Source: Siphonodentalium dalli
Lineage: Eukaryota; Mollusca; Scaphopoda; Gadilida; Siphonodentaliidae
NCBI GenBank assembly: GCA_032622095.1
Contig: CP136069.1
Coordinates: 2,577,462 to 2,641,461, forward strand
Direction: 5' to 3'
Length of the DNA: 64,000 bases
The notes beneath the pieces were generated by a model. That model searched no databases and was not told where the DNA came from. It worked only from the letters and a program-made list of their open reading frames with translations. Each line of letters starts with the position of its first letter. Position 1 is the first letter of the stretch. Both the position numbers and the translations under genes were made by a program. Shown in pieces: positions 23,566-34,982 of this stretch.

Positions 23566-23904
23566 TACACTCACATTGTCAACTTGTGTGGTGACATAGG
23601 TCTACATGCACCTCAGCGAATTTAATTGTAAATAGCTCATCTACATGTATATTATAAACTACATGTACTTGAAATGAATACCACATACATGTAAACCAGT
23701 AAATCATGCAGGATCAAGTTTGTCTAACTCAATAATTACAGTATTTCTGATTCCCCCGTCTTTCTAGCCACTTCAGTATGTCAGTAGCTGACTGAATTCC
23801 CATGCCCCCAAACCAAGGAAAACGCATCATTTTGAAAGCAATATTAAAAGTTTTCCCAGACCCCCTCCAACACGAAACCCGCACTCACTGCTTCGCGGCT
23901 CAGA

Positions 23905-25055
23905 TGAGGCTTGGCAGCATCATATATTAATTACAAACATAGCCAATGCCTCATCAAGATTCATCAGAAGAAATATCAGGACAAATAACCATAAAACAAA
24001 AGAACTAGCCTATAAAAAATATGTCCGCCCTAAACTGGAATATTGCTCAACACATGGCAAGCATACCTATGAGACCAAATAGAAATGGTCCAACACAGAG
24101 CAGCTAGCCCGATACACACTGAACATTTACAACTACCCAAAGCAGTGCTTCTGACATGCTAAAACAACTGCAATGGCCTTCTCTAGAACAGCAACAATTA
24201 TATTCATTGCTTGTCATGTTCTACAAAATCAAAAACAACATTGTTAACCCTTTCAGTGCCAGGGACCGATCTCATCGGCCCTAATTTATGGTCTGTAAAA
24301 TCGGCCCTAAAAAAATTAAATTTTTTTTTTTTAGATTTTTGGTTAATTTTATTTGGGTATGCTTAAGCATACTATAGCGAATTTAAAAACAAACTGGATA
24401 AAACCTTAGGGGCATGTTATAACTCAAAACTATCACCAAGTATTCATAGTAATAATTTTGATGCCCATGAAAAACGTGAGATTCCCTGGCACTAAACCTA
24501 TATATAAGAAAAAATTATTAAAATTGTAAAAAATTGTAAAAAATAATAAAAAATAATGAAAAATTGTTAGGCCAATGCATTCTCTTATATATGCGAGGCG
24601 ACCTATGGTCGACTCGCATATATAAGAGAATGCATTGGCACAGGGTATATGGGTTGATACAAAAATCGGACCTGGCACTGAAAGGGTTAATATACGAGAC
24701 ACTTCCCCCCTCACAACATCCAGAGGTCATAAATTTGTACTGTTTTTCACTGGACCCAAATACATCCGCACCTCATTCTACCCACATACTATTCTTGCAT
24801 GGAATTCTCTTGACCCTGCTATTGCTACCCTCACAGACATGGACAAGTTCAAATCTGCTCTTTATAGCGACCACTTCAAACTCCCATAACCCAACCTGTA
24901 CCTAATCTGAGTTTTTATCATGTTTTTAAATAAAATCCAAAATTCACCAAAAATATTGCACATAAAAATTGTATAGCTACTAGTACACAATCATGTGCCT
25001 CCTTTAAAACTTCAACATGATGAAGGTTAGGAGAAACCTATAGATAGATAAATTA
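23905..25055 (+). pseudogene. Dead LINE reverse-transcriptase C-terminal region, split by a MITE
   Basis: From about 23929 the frame reads ITNIANASSRFIRRNIRT then AYKKYVRPKLEYCS, the thumb region typical of CR1/L2-group reverse transcriptases. Stops and frameshifts follow (about 24080, 24150). After the inserted MITE (24248-24686) the frame resumes with NIRDTS..RGHK.. and TILAWNSLDP, the usual C-terminal block. A 3' region ends near 25053 with TAGATAGATA. The copy is truncated at the 5' end and inactive. Confidence 0.85.
24248..24686. mobile_element. piggyBac-like MITE inserted in a LINE at TTAA
   Basis: 439 bp between TTAA 24244-24247 and TTAA 24687-24690. The termini are CCCTTTCAGTGCCAGG and, inverted, CCTGGCACTGAAAGGG. 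It carries one palindrome (24571-24639). Joining the flanks at a single TTAA restores the LINE frame (..NNIV-NIRD..), so the duplication is exactly TTAA. This is the strongest evidence for piggyBac-type integration in the window. Confidence 0.93.
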
Positions 25056-25079
25056 TGCCCCAATTTATTAGGCTGTACG

Positions 25080-27115
25080 AATAGTTTTCTGGCCGCTACG
25101 CCTCTGCTAGACCTATAGTGTATGATCTTCTATCTAATATATATTTTGATACAATCTGTCTGTCTGTCTGTCTGTCTGTCTGTCCTTTATACAAATCTAC
25201 GATTCTCCACCGATCGGGACGAAACTTGGTACGTGTGTGTTGTTTGACCAGGCGGTGGTCGTTGTCGTATTGGCGAGCCCGTGCGACGCCCGTGCAGCGC
25301 ATGCGCAGACGAGATATCGGAAACGGGTGGAGCTATCGACTTGAAATTTAGTATGTGAATGTATCTTGCCCCGGATAAGAATTTTATCGGATCGCAGAGC
25401 CCGTGCGACGCCAGCCTCGCGCATGCGCAGACCAGATCTCGGAAACGGGTGGAACTATCGACTTGAAATTTGGTTTTTTGAATAGCCCTGACAACGTCGG
25501 GCTCATCGGCTAGTACTATATATTTTGAGACTTCGTATATATGTGTGTATATATGTGTGTGTGTACTTCATAGAATCCAAAACGCGTGTACAGATTGAGA
25601 TCAAATTTCGTATGTAAGTGTAAAATCCCACCGACACCGCCGTAGATGTGTTTTCGAGAAGCTCTGAGCACCCTTTATCCACTCCCAGTCATCGAAATCA
25701 GCTCAAACGTCACGGCCGGGGTTAATAACGTCATTATATATATATATGAAGTCAGAGTCTCCAAAGTTATACCAGAACAAACACGTGTTTACGTCGTCTT
25801 GGGGGTCCACGATGGGAGTCTGACTTCAATGCAATGTTATCGCTCGAAACACGTGTTTACTTCGTGTTGAGGTTCACGATGGGAGTCTGACAATTGTTAT
25901 CGCTCGAAATAGTACATTAGGACGGGAACGGCTGGACAGATTGAGCTCAAACTTCCTATCTAAAGGTAAAATACCACGTACGATGTCGTCCACGCGTTTT
26001 CCAGAAGCTCCGAGCACCCGTACTCCACTCCCAGTCATAAAAATCAGCTCAAACGGCACGTCCGAGGTTAATAACGTCATTATATATATATATACGAAGT
26101 CAACGTTATTAGCATCTGCATTGAGTGCATTTCCTAGAACGCAACACGTGTTTTACGTCGTCTTGAGGTTCACGATGGGAGTCATTTCAATGCAATGTTA
26201 TCGCTCGAAACACGTGTTTACTTCGTGTTGAGGTTCACGATGGGAGTCTGACATTTCAATGCAATGTTATCGCTCGAAATATTATGCAGAAAGGCAGATC
26301 TCGGAAACGGGTGGAGCTATCGACCTGAAATTTGCTATGTGAATGTATCTTGCACCGGGTACAAATTTTATCGGGTCGCCGAGTCCATGCGACGCCAGCT
26401 TCGCGCATGCGCAGACGAGATCTCGGAAACGGGTGGAGCTATCGACTTGAAATTTGCTATGTGAATGTATCTTGCGCCGGGTACAAATTTTATCGGGTCG
26501 CCGAGTCCGTGCGACGCCAGCTTCGCGCATGCGCAGACCAGATCTCGGAAACGGGTGGAGCTACCGGGTACAAATTTTTCTTATTGAAACGCGTGGAGCT
26601 AAAAATTAAAAACAAATATTTAAAAAATGTCATGTTTCGGACAAGCCGCCGGTGGCGGGCTAACCTGCTAGTCTACTATATATTTTGAGAACTACGTATA
26701 TATATACATATATATATCCTTTATAGACTCGTAAACGGCTTGACCAATTGAGCCCAAACTTGCTACCTAGTGGTAATTTTGTCCGGGGAGTGTTTTGGAC
26801 GGGTCAAATCGTAACCATGACCTGACCTTGACCTTCAAAATGGTCAATTGAAGGTCAAATCGAGTAAAACTGGCGGATTTCGACGAAATTTGATACCTAT
26901 GGGTACTTTAGTCCAGGGAGTGTTTTGGGCGGGTCAAATTGTGACCCGTACCCGACCTTGACCTTCAAAATGGTCAATTCAAGGTAAAATCGGGTCCAAT
27001 TTTTCATGCGCCAGTGTCCTTGCTCATATACGCTCATATACACTCATATAGTCATGTTTCTGGCAAAGTTATGGGACGAATCCCGCCAGTGGTGGGCTAA
27101 TCTGCTAGTAATATA
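25080..27115. repeat. Dispersed repeat block with internal tandem duplications
   Basis: It starts at a (CTGT)n run (25157-25184). The ~116-bp phrase GATCTCGGAAACGGGTGGAG .. GCATGCGCAGAC recurs at about 25300, 25420, 26285, 26405 and 26530. A ~320-bp phrase (CGAGCACC..ACTCCCAGTCAT .. AACACGTGTTTAC) recurs at about 25660 and 25980. 26730-27000 has two ~125-bp units with TGACCTTGACCTTCAAAATG. CTAACCTGCTAGT-like borders occur at 26660 and 27098. Class uncertain; no coding frame. Confidence 0.6.
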
Positions 27116-27272
27116 TAATTTTGAAATATTTAGTTGAAAATAATTTGAGCAATATGGAATCAAAGACGATCTGTCTGTATATTCATCCATACATGTATGT
27201 CAGATATTTGACAACTCTTCGAGTATTACTGCATGTTTTTCTCTCCTTTTTTTAGTCTGGATTTGATGCATT
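27116..27272 (+). other. Intron end and 5' untranslated part of the exon
   Basis: A polypyrimidine tract (27236-27253) and acceptor TTTTTTTAG at 27247-27255 precede 17 untranslated bases and the ATG at 27273. The presence of an acceptor implies an upstream non-coding exon, not identified. Confidence 0.55.
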
Positions 27273-27443
27273 ATGGGTAATACTACAGTCGTAGCCAACA
27301 GCGTGAAATCGCAAGCCGATGGTGGCACTTTTAAGATATATCAATTTGCGGACTTGAAAGGAGGAGGTGAACTTGTCGAGTTGGTGAAGACAGCAAGGAA
27401 GACAAAGAATTATGAGGAAGTGGACCATATGATTGCAACGGAG
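27273..27443 (+). CDS. First coding exon, TRPV-type channel N-terminus (candidate)
   Basis: 57 codons in phase 0 end ..HMIATE at donor GAG|GTGAGG (27444). The protein starts MGNTT and contains KIYQFADLKGGGELVELVK followed by a basic helix-like segment. From family knowledge, invertebrate TRPV subunits (Nanchung/Inactive/OSM-9 type) begin MGN and carry an L(K/R)GGGELV motif just before the ankyrin repeats; the identification is by that resemblance only. Ankyrin repeats and channel exons are not seen downstream. Codon use and composition differ from the surrounding repeats. The frame after 27443 is intron. Confidence 0.5.
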
Positions 27444-27519
27444 GTGAGGATTAATGGACTACCCATATGGGACCTCACATAGATACAGCTGCCATTATGC
27501 TCTGATTAATCTACATGTA

Positions 27520-27649
27520 TCGGTACATCCTTAACAAGTATTACCGAGGTGCAATACCGCAGTCGACTGCAGTATTGAATCAGCAGACTACCGCCTGGTC
27601 CTGGTTGGGATTTGGGTACCGTGGTGACCTGTGGTACCACGCTTCATGA
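27520..27649. mobile_element. Fragment resembling family E
   Basis: TACCGAGGTGCAATACCGCAG, GGTACCGTGGTGACC and CATGACCATGGTGACCTGCGG share the TACCGCGGTA / CATGACCGG style of the element at 9601-9943. It grades into the 32-bp satellite, which may have grown out of it. Confidence 0.4.
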
Positions 27650-29005
27650 CCATGGTGACCTGCGGTAGCACATTTCATGACCATGGTTGACTTAGAGTAA
27701 TGTATTTCATGACTGGGGTTGACTTACTGTAATGTATTTCATGACCAGGGTTGACTTACGTAATGTATTTCATGACCGGGATTGACTTATAGTAATGTAT
27801 TTCATGACCGAGGTTGACTTATAGCAATGTATTTGATGACCGAGGTTGACGTATAGTAATGTATTTGATGACCAGGGTTGACTTATAGTAATGTATTTCA
27901 TGACCGGGGTTGACTTATAGTAATGTATTTCATGACCGGGGTTGACTATAGTAATGTATTTCATGACCGGGGTTGACTTATAGTAATGTATTTCGTGACC
28001 GATGTTGACTTATAGTAATGTATTTCATGACCGGGGTTGACTTATAGTAATGTATTTCATGACCGAGGTTGACTTATAGTAATGTATTTCATGACCAGGG
28101 TTGACTTACGGTAATGTATTTCATGACCAGGGTTGACTTATAGTAATGTATTTCATGACCGGGGTTTACTTATAGTAATGTATTTCATGACTGAGGTTGA
28201 CCGATAGTAATGTATTTCATGACCGTGGTTGACTTACGGTAATGTATTTCATGACCGGGGTTGACTTATAGTAATGTTTTTCATGACCAGGGTTTACTTA
28301 TAGTAATGTATTTCATGATCAGGGTTTACTTATAGTAATGTATTTCATGACCGGGGTTTACTTATAGTAATGTTTTTCATGACCAGGGTTTACTTATAAT
28401 AATGTATTTCATGACCAAGGTTTACTTATAGTAATGTATTTCATGACCAGGGTTGACTTATAGTAATGTATTTTATGACCAGGGTTGACTTATAGTAATG
28501 TATTTCATGACCAGGGTTGACTTATAGTAATGTATTTCATGACCAGGGTTACCCGGTAACTTATAGTAATGTATTTCATGACCAGGGTTGACTTATAGTA
28601 ATGTATTTCATGACCGGGGTTGACTTATAGTAATGTATTTCATGACCAGGGTTGACTTATAGTAATGTATTTCATGACAGGGTTGACTTATAGTAATGTA
28701 TTTCATGACAGGGTTGACTTATAGTAATGTATTTCATGACAGGGTTGACTTATAGTAATGTATTTCATGACCAGGGTTGACTTATAGTAATGTATTTCAT
28801 GACCAGGGTTGACTTATAGTAATGTATTTCATGACAGGGTTGACTTATAGTAATGTTTTTCATGACCAGGGTTGACTTATAGTAATGTATTTCATGACAG
28901 GGTTGACTTATAGTAATGTTTTTCATGACCAGGGTTGACTTATGGTAATGTATTTCATGACCAGAGTGGACTTACGGTAATGTATTTCATGACCGCAGTT
29001 ATCTT
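27650..29005. repeat. 32-bp satellite, about 42 copies
   Basis: Units contain TTGACTTATAGTAATGTATT, TCATGACC and a purine-rich GGGG/AGGG junction. Divergence is higher at both ends. A one-base-shorter variant (TGACAGGG) clusters at 28670-28920, showing local expansion of a mutated unit. Confidence 0.93.
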
Positions 29006-29061
29006 ACAGTAGTAATTTCTTGATGTACTGTGGAATGTCATCTGAAAACATGTAAAAAAAA

Positions 29062-29165
29062 TTGGCAGAATGAGGTACACAAAGGGTGAATATACATGTA
29101 ATGATGCTATCCTGCACTTAGGGCTAGTGTTACCAAATGCACCCTCTTGGGACCTCATTCTGCTC
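29062..29165. mobile_element. Family B MITE, diverged copy
   Basis: GCAGAATGAGGTACACAAAG on the left and CTTGGGACCTCATTCTGC on the right, with GATGCTATCC / GGGCTAGTGTTACC between them. About 104 bp. Confidence 0.7.
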
Positions 29166-29354
29166 ATGCTTCATCTTTTGGTAAGTATCTACATGTATAG
29201 TGTTAAATTAACATTGTTTTTAGTTACTTTTTTCCTTTTGTTGAGTTTCTATATCCCCTGACCTAGAGTCAGGTTTATGTTCCCAGATGGTGAAGATGGT
29301 GGTGTGCTAGCTCCCATTGTGCACCTCAATTACATTTTTGAAAGCTCTCACTGA

Positions 29355-29984
29355 GAGTAATGCCCTAAGTATTCGACTCTTTAACCACAGCAGAATTATG
29401 GGTAACTTTTCAGGATTTAGACGGAAATATGGCTTGTTTCCGACTAAATCCTGAAAAATTACCCATAATTCTGCTGTGGTTAAAGGTACTCAACCCATAA
29501 AGAGGGTCCCCATCTCAACAGATTCCAACAACAACAATCCGATCAGAGGGTCCTATATTACTATTTCTTTGGCTTTGGGGGTAAAAAATATTTGATTACA
29601 GTCGAGGAACCCATCAAACAAAGCTCAGAGTTATTAGATATTGATTTTTGAAAATTCTTATGTTCTCGAGATGAGTACTTATAACTGCCGTCAATTTGGT
29701 AACATGCTCGAGATGTTACGCCAAAATTCTATTCAAACAGACAAGGATGGATAACTCTATAATCAAGTAGTAATAATTGACTACGTACTGGGCCAGAAAG
29801 AATTCCCGATAATGAAAAATAATAGATTTCTAAAATCGATATCTAACAAATCTGAGCTTTGATGGGTGACTTCCTCGACTCGAATCAAATATTTTTGACC
29901 CCCGAAGCCATTGAAATAGTAATTGAGAGGAGTTTTATCGGGTTGAGTACCTTTAAAGAGTCGAATACTTAGGGCCTTTAACTG
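29355..29984. mobile_element. Family G MITE, copy 3, carrying a nested insertion
   Basis: Left GAGTAATGCCCTAAGTATTC and right GAATACTTAGGGCCTTTAAC then TG are inverted termini; TA follows at 29985. The right half is interrupted exactly at TTAA by the element at 29484-29952. Without it the hairpin would be about 157 bp. Confidence 0.8.
29484..29952. mobile_element. TTAA-flanked TIR element, family H, copy 1
   Basis: 469 bp between TTAA 29480-29483 and TTAA 29953-29956. The termini are AGGTACTCAACCC and, inverted, GGGTTGAGTACCT. The family G hairpin arm is restored by removing one TTAA plus the insert. TTAA preference suggests a piggyBac-type transposase, although the terminus is AGG rather than CCC. 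The interior has GGCTTTGGGGGTAAAAAATA and its inverted counterpart. Confidence 0.85.
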
Positions 29985-29998
29985 TATGCACGTCTGTC

Positions 29999-32504
29999 AA
30001 TATTATACTATTACCAGTGTGAGGCTCAATATAGGGCATATTATACTATTACCAGTGTGAGGCTCAATATAGGGTATATTATACTATTACCAGTGTGAGG
30101 CTCAATATAGGGTATATTATACTATTACCAGTGTGAGGCTCAATATAGGGTATATTATACTATTACCAGTGTGAGGCTCAATATAGGGCATATTATACTA
30201 TTACCAGTGTGAGGCTCAATATAGGGTATATTATACTATTACCAGTGTGAGGCTCAATATAGGGTATATTATACTATTACCAGTGTGAGGCTCAATATAG
30301 GGCATATTATACTATTACCAGTGTGAGGCTCAATATAGGGTATATTATACTATTACCAGTGTGAGGCTCAATATAGGGCATATTATACTATTACCAGTGT
30401 GAGGCTCAATATAGGGCATATTATACTATTACCAGTGTGAGGCTCAATATAGGGTATATTATACTATTACCAGTGTGAGGCTCAATATAGGGTATATTAT
30501 ACTATTACCAGTGTGAGGCTCAATATAGGGTACATTATACTATTACCAGTGTGAGGCTCAATATAGGGTATATTATACTATTACCAGTGTGAGGCTCAAT
30601 ATAGGGTACATTATACTATTACCAGTGTGAGGCTCAATATAGGGTACATTATACTATTACCAGTGTGAGGCTCAATATAGGGTATATTATACTATTACCA
30701 GTGTGAGGCTCAATATAGGGTATATTATACTATTACCAGTGTGAGGCTCAATATAGGGTATATTATACTATTACCAGTGTGAGGCTCAATATAGGGTATA
30801 TTATACTATTACCAGTGTGAGGCTCAATATAGGGTACATTATACTATTACCAGTGTGAGGCTCAATATAGGGTATATTATACTATTACCAGTGTGAGGCT
30901 CAATATAGGGCATATTATACTATTACCAGTGTGAGGCTCAATATAGGGTATATTATACTATTACCAGTGTGAGGCTCAATATAGGGCATATTATACTATT
31001 ACCAGTGTGAGGCTCAATATAGGGTATATTATACTATTACCAGTGTGAGGCTCAATATAGGGTATATTATACTATTACCAGTGTGAGGCTCAATATAGGG
31101 TATATTATACTATTACCAGTGTGAGGCTCAATATAGGGTACATTATACTATTACCAGTGTGAGGCTCAATATAGGGTATATTATACTATTACCAGTGTGA
31201 GGCTCAATATAGGGTATATTATACTATTACCAGTGTGAGGCTCAATATAGGGCATATTATACTATTACCAGTGTGAGGCTCAATATAGGGCATATTATAC
31301 TATTACCAGTGTGAGGCTCAATATAGGGCTTATTATACTATTACCAGTGTGAGGCTCAATATAGGGCATATTATACTATTACCAGTGTGAGGCTCAATAT
31401 AGGGCATATTATACTATTACCAGTGTGAGGCTCAATATAGGGTATATTATACTATTACCAGTGTGAGGCTCAATATAGGGCATATTATACTATTACCAGT
31501 GTGAGGCTCAATATAGGGTATATTATACTATTACCAGTGTGAGGCTCAATATAGGGTATATTATACTATTACCAGTGTGAGGCTCAATATAGGGCATATT
31601 ATACTATTACCAGTGTGAGGCTCAATATAGGGTATATTATACTATTACCAGTGTGAGGCTCAATATAGGGTATATTATACTATTACCAGTGTGAGGCTCA
31701 ATATAGGGTATATTATACTATTACCAGTGTGAGGCTCAATATAGGGCATATTATACTATTACCAGTGTGAGGCTCAATATAGGGTATATTATACTATTAC
31801 CAGTGTGAGGCTCAATATAGGGTACATTATACTATTACCAGTGTGAGGCTCAATATAGGGTATATTATACTATTACCAGTGTGAGGCTCAATATAGGGCA
31901 TATTATACTATTACCAGTGTGAGGCTCAATATAGGGTATATTATACTATTACCAGTGTGAGGCTCAATATAGGGCATATTATACTATTACCAGTGTGAGG
32001 CTCAATATAGGGTATATTATACTATTACCAGTGTGAGGCTCAATATAGGGTATATTATACTATTACCAGTGTGAGGCTCAATATAGGGTATATTATACTA
32101 TTACCAGTGTGAGGCTCAATATAGGGTATATTATACTATTACCAGTGTGAGGCTCAATATAGGGTATATTATACTATTACCAGTGTGAGGCTCAATATAG
32201 GGTATATTATACTATTACCAGTGTGAGGCTCAATATAGGGTATATTATACTATTACCAGTGTGAGGCTCAATATAGGGCATATTATACTATTACCAGTGT
32301 GAGGCTCAATATAGGGTATATTATACTATTACCAGTGTGAGGCTCAATATAGGGCATATTATACTATTACCAGTGTGAGGCTCAATATAGGGCATATTAT
32401 ACTATTACCAGTGTGAGGCTCAATATAGGGTATATTATACTATTACCAGTGTGAGGCTCAATATAGGGTACATTATACTATTACCAGTGTGAGGCTCAAT
32501 ATAG
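29999..32504. repeat. 38-bp satellite I, about 66 copies up to the gap
   Basis: Units of exactly 38 bp contain TATTATACTATTACCAGTGT and GAGGCTCAATATAGGG, with variation almost confined to one dinucleotide (GGTATA / GGCATA / GGTACA). Uniform spacing and near-identity indicate recent homogenisation. The array ends at the N run, so its length is a minimum. Confidence 0.95.
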
Positions 32505-32604
32505 NNNNNNNNNNNNNNNNNNNNNNNNNNNNNNNNNNNNNNNNNNNNNNNNNNNNNNNNNNNNNNNNNNNNNNNNNNNNNNNNNNNNNNNNNNNNNNNN
32601 NNNN
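32505..32604. other. Assembly gap, 100 N
   Basis: Exactly 100 N between two different satellites. A round 100 usually means a scaffold gap of unknown size. Confidence 0.99.
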
Positions 32605-34982
32605 TCAGTGCAGCGTGTGCTATAAGTGGGTGTGGCACTTTTTCAGTGCAACGTATGTTATAAGTGGGCGTGGCACTTTTTTATTTCAGCGTGTGTTATA
32701 ACTGGGCGTGGCACTTTTTCAGTGCAGCGTGTGCTATAAGTGGGTGTGGCACCTTTTAAGTGCAACGTGTGTTATAAGTGGGCGTGGCACTTTTTAAATG
32801 CAGCGTGTGCTATAAGTGGGTGTGGCACTTTTTCAGTGCAACGTATGTTATAAGTGAGCGTGGCACTTTTTTTATTTCAGCGTGTGTTATAAGTGGGCGT
32901 GGCACCTTTTCAGTGCAGCGTGTGCTATAAGTGGGCGTGGCACCTTTTTAAGTGCAGCGTGTGTTATAAGTGGGCGTGGCACCTTTTAAGTGCAACGTGT
33001 GTTATAAGTGGGCGTGGCACCTTTTTTATGCAGCGTGTGTTATAAGTGGGCGTGGCATTTTTTAAGTGCAGGGTGTGTTCTAAGTGGGCGTGGCACTTTT
33101 TAAGTGCAATGTGTTATAAGTGGGCGTGGCACTTTTTTAATGCAGCGTGTGTTATAAGTGGGCGTGGCACTTTTTAGTGCAGCGTTTGTTATAAGTGGGC
33201 GTGGCACATTTTCAATACAGCGTGTGTTATAAGTGGGCGTGGTACTTTTTCAATGCAGCGTTTGTTATAAGTGGGCGTGGCATTTTTTCAGTGCATAGTG
33301 TGTTATAAGTGGGCGTGGCACTTTTTAGTGCAGTGTGTGTTATAAGTCGGCGTGGCACTTTTCAGTGCAGCGTGTGTTATAAGTGGGCGTGGTACTTTTT
33401 CAGTGCAGCGTATGTTATAAGTGGGCGTGGCATTTTTTCAGAGCATCGTGTGTTATAAGTGGGCGTGGCACTTTTTAAGTACAGCGTGTGTTATAAGTGG
33501 GCGTGGCACTTTTTAAATGCAGTGTGTGTTATAAGTGGGTGTGGCACTTTTTCAGTGCATCGTGTGTTATAAGTGGGCGTGGCACTTTTTAAGTACAGCG
33601 TGTGTTATAAGTGGGCGTGGCACTTTTTTAATGCAGTGTATGTTATAAGTGGGCGTGGCACTTTTATTTCAGCGTGTGTTATAAGTGGGCGTGGCACTTC
33701 TTCAGTTCAGCGTGTGCTATAAGTGGGTGTGGCACCTTTTCAGTGCAACGTATGTTATATGTGGGCGTGGCACTTTTTTATTTCAGCGTGTGTTATAAGT
33801 GGGTGTGGTACTTTTTCAGTACATCGTGTGCTATAAGTGGGCGTGGCATTTTTTAAGTGCAGTGTGTGTTATAAGTGGGCGTGGCACTTTTTAAATGCAG
33901 TGTGTGTTATAAGTGGGTGTGGCACTTTTTCAGTGCAACGTATGTTATAAGTGGGCGTGGCACTTTTATTTCAGCGTGTGTTATAAGTGGGCGTGGCACT
34001 TCTTCAGTTCAGGGTGTGCTATAAGTGGGTGTGGCACTTTTTCAGTGCAACGTATGTTATATGTGGGCGTGGCACTTTTTTATTTCAGCGTGTGTTATAA
34101 GTGGGTGTGGCACCTTTTCAGTGCAACGTGTGCTATAAGTGGGCGTGGCATTTTTAAAGTGCAGTGTGTGTTATAAGTGGGCGTGGCATTTTTAAGTGCA
34201 GTGTGTGTTATAAGTGGGCGTGGCACTTTTTAAGTGCAGCGTGTGTTATAAGTGGGCGTGGCACTTTTTTAATGCAGCGTGTGTTATAAGTGGGCGTGGC
34301 ACGTTTTCTGTGCAACGTGTGCTATAAGTGGGCGTGGCACTTTTTAAGTACAGCGTGTGTTATAAGTGGGCGTGGCACTTTTTAAATGCAGCGTGTGCTA
34401 CAAGTGGGTGTGGCACTTTTTCAGTGCAACGTATGTTATAAGTGAGCATGGCACTTTTTTTATTTCAGTGTGTGTTATAAGTGGGCGTGGCACTTTTTCA
34501 GTGCAGCGTGCGCTATAAGTGGGCGTGGCACTTTTTCAGTTCAGCGTGTGTTATATGTGGGCGTAGCACTTTTTAAATGCAGCGTGTGTTATAAGTGGGC
34601 GTGGCACTTTTTTAATGCAGCGTGTGTTATAAGTGGGCGTGACACTTTTTAGTGCAGCGTGTGTTATAAGTGCCACGCCCACTTATAACACACGCTGCAC
34701 TTAAACAGTGCCACGCCCACTTATAACACACGCTGCATTAAAAAAGTGCCACGCCAACTTATAACACACGCTGCACTTATAACACACGCCCACTTATAAC
34801 ACACGCTGGACTAAAAAAAGTGTCACGCCCATTGTAACACACGCTGCACTGAAAAAGTGCCACGCCCGCTTATAACACACGCCCACTTATAACACACGCT
34901 GCATTAAAAAGTGCCACGCCGACTTATGCACACACTGCACGGAAAAGGTGCCACGCCCGCTTATAACACACGCTGCACTGAA
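32605..34982. repeat. 38-bp satellite II with an internal inversion at about 34672
   Basis: Units of 36-40 bp (mode 38) contain GTGTGTTATAAGTGGGCGTG then GCACTTTTT. Up to 34671 the array runs in one direction (about 54 copies). From 34672 to 34982 the units are inverted (about 8 copies). The junction is a hairpin: GCAGCGTGTGTTATAAGT and ACTTATAACACACGCTGC around GCCACGCCC. More diverged than satellite I. Confidence 0.93.

Noticed and set aside
33674-34652. Repeated CYKWAWHF-type peptide frames
   Set aside because: Translations of the 38-bp satellite II, broken wherever unit length changes.
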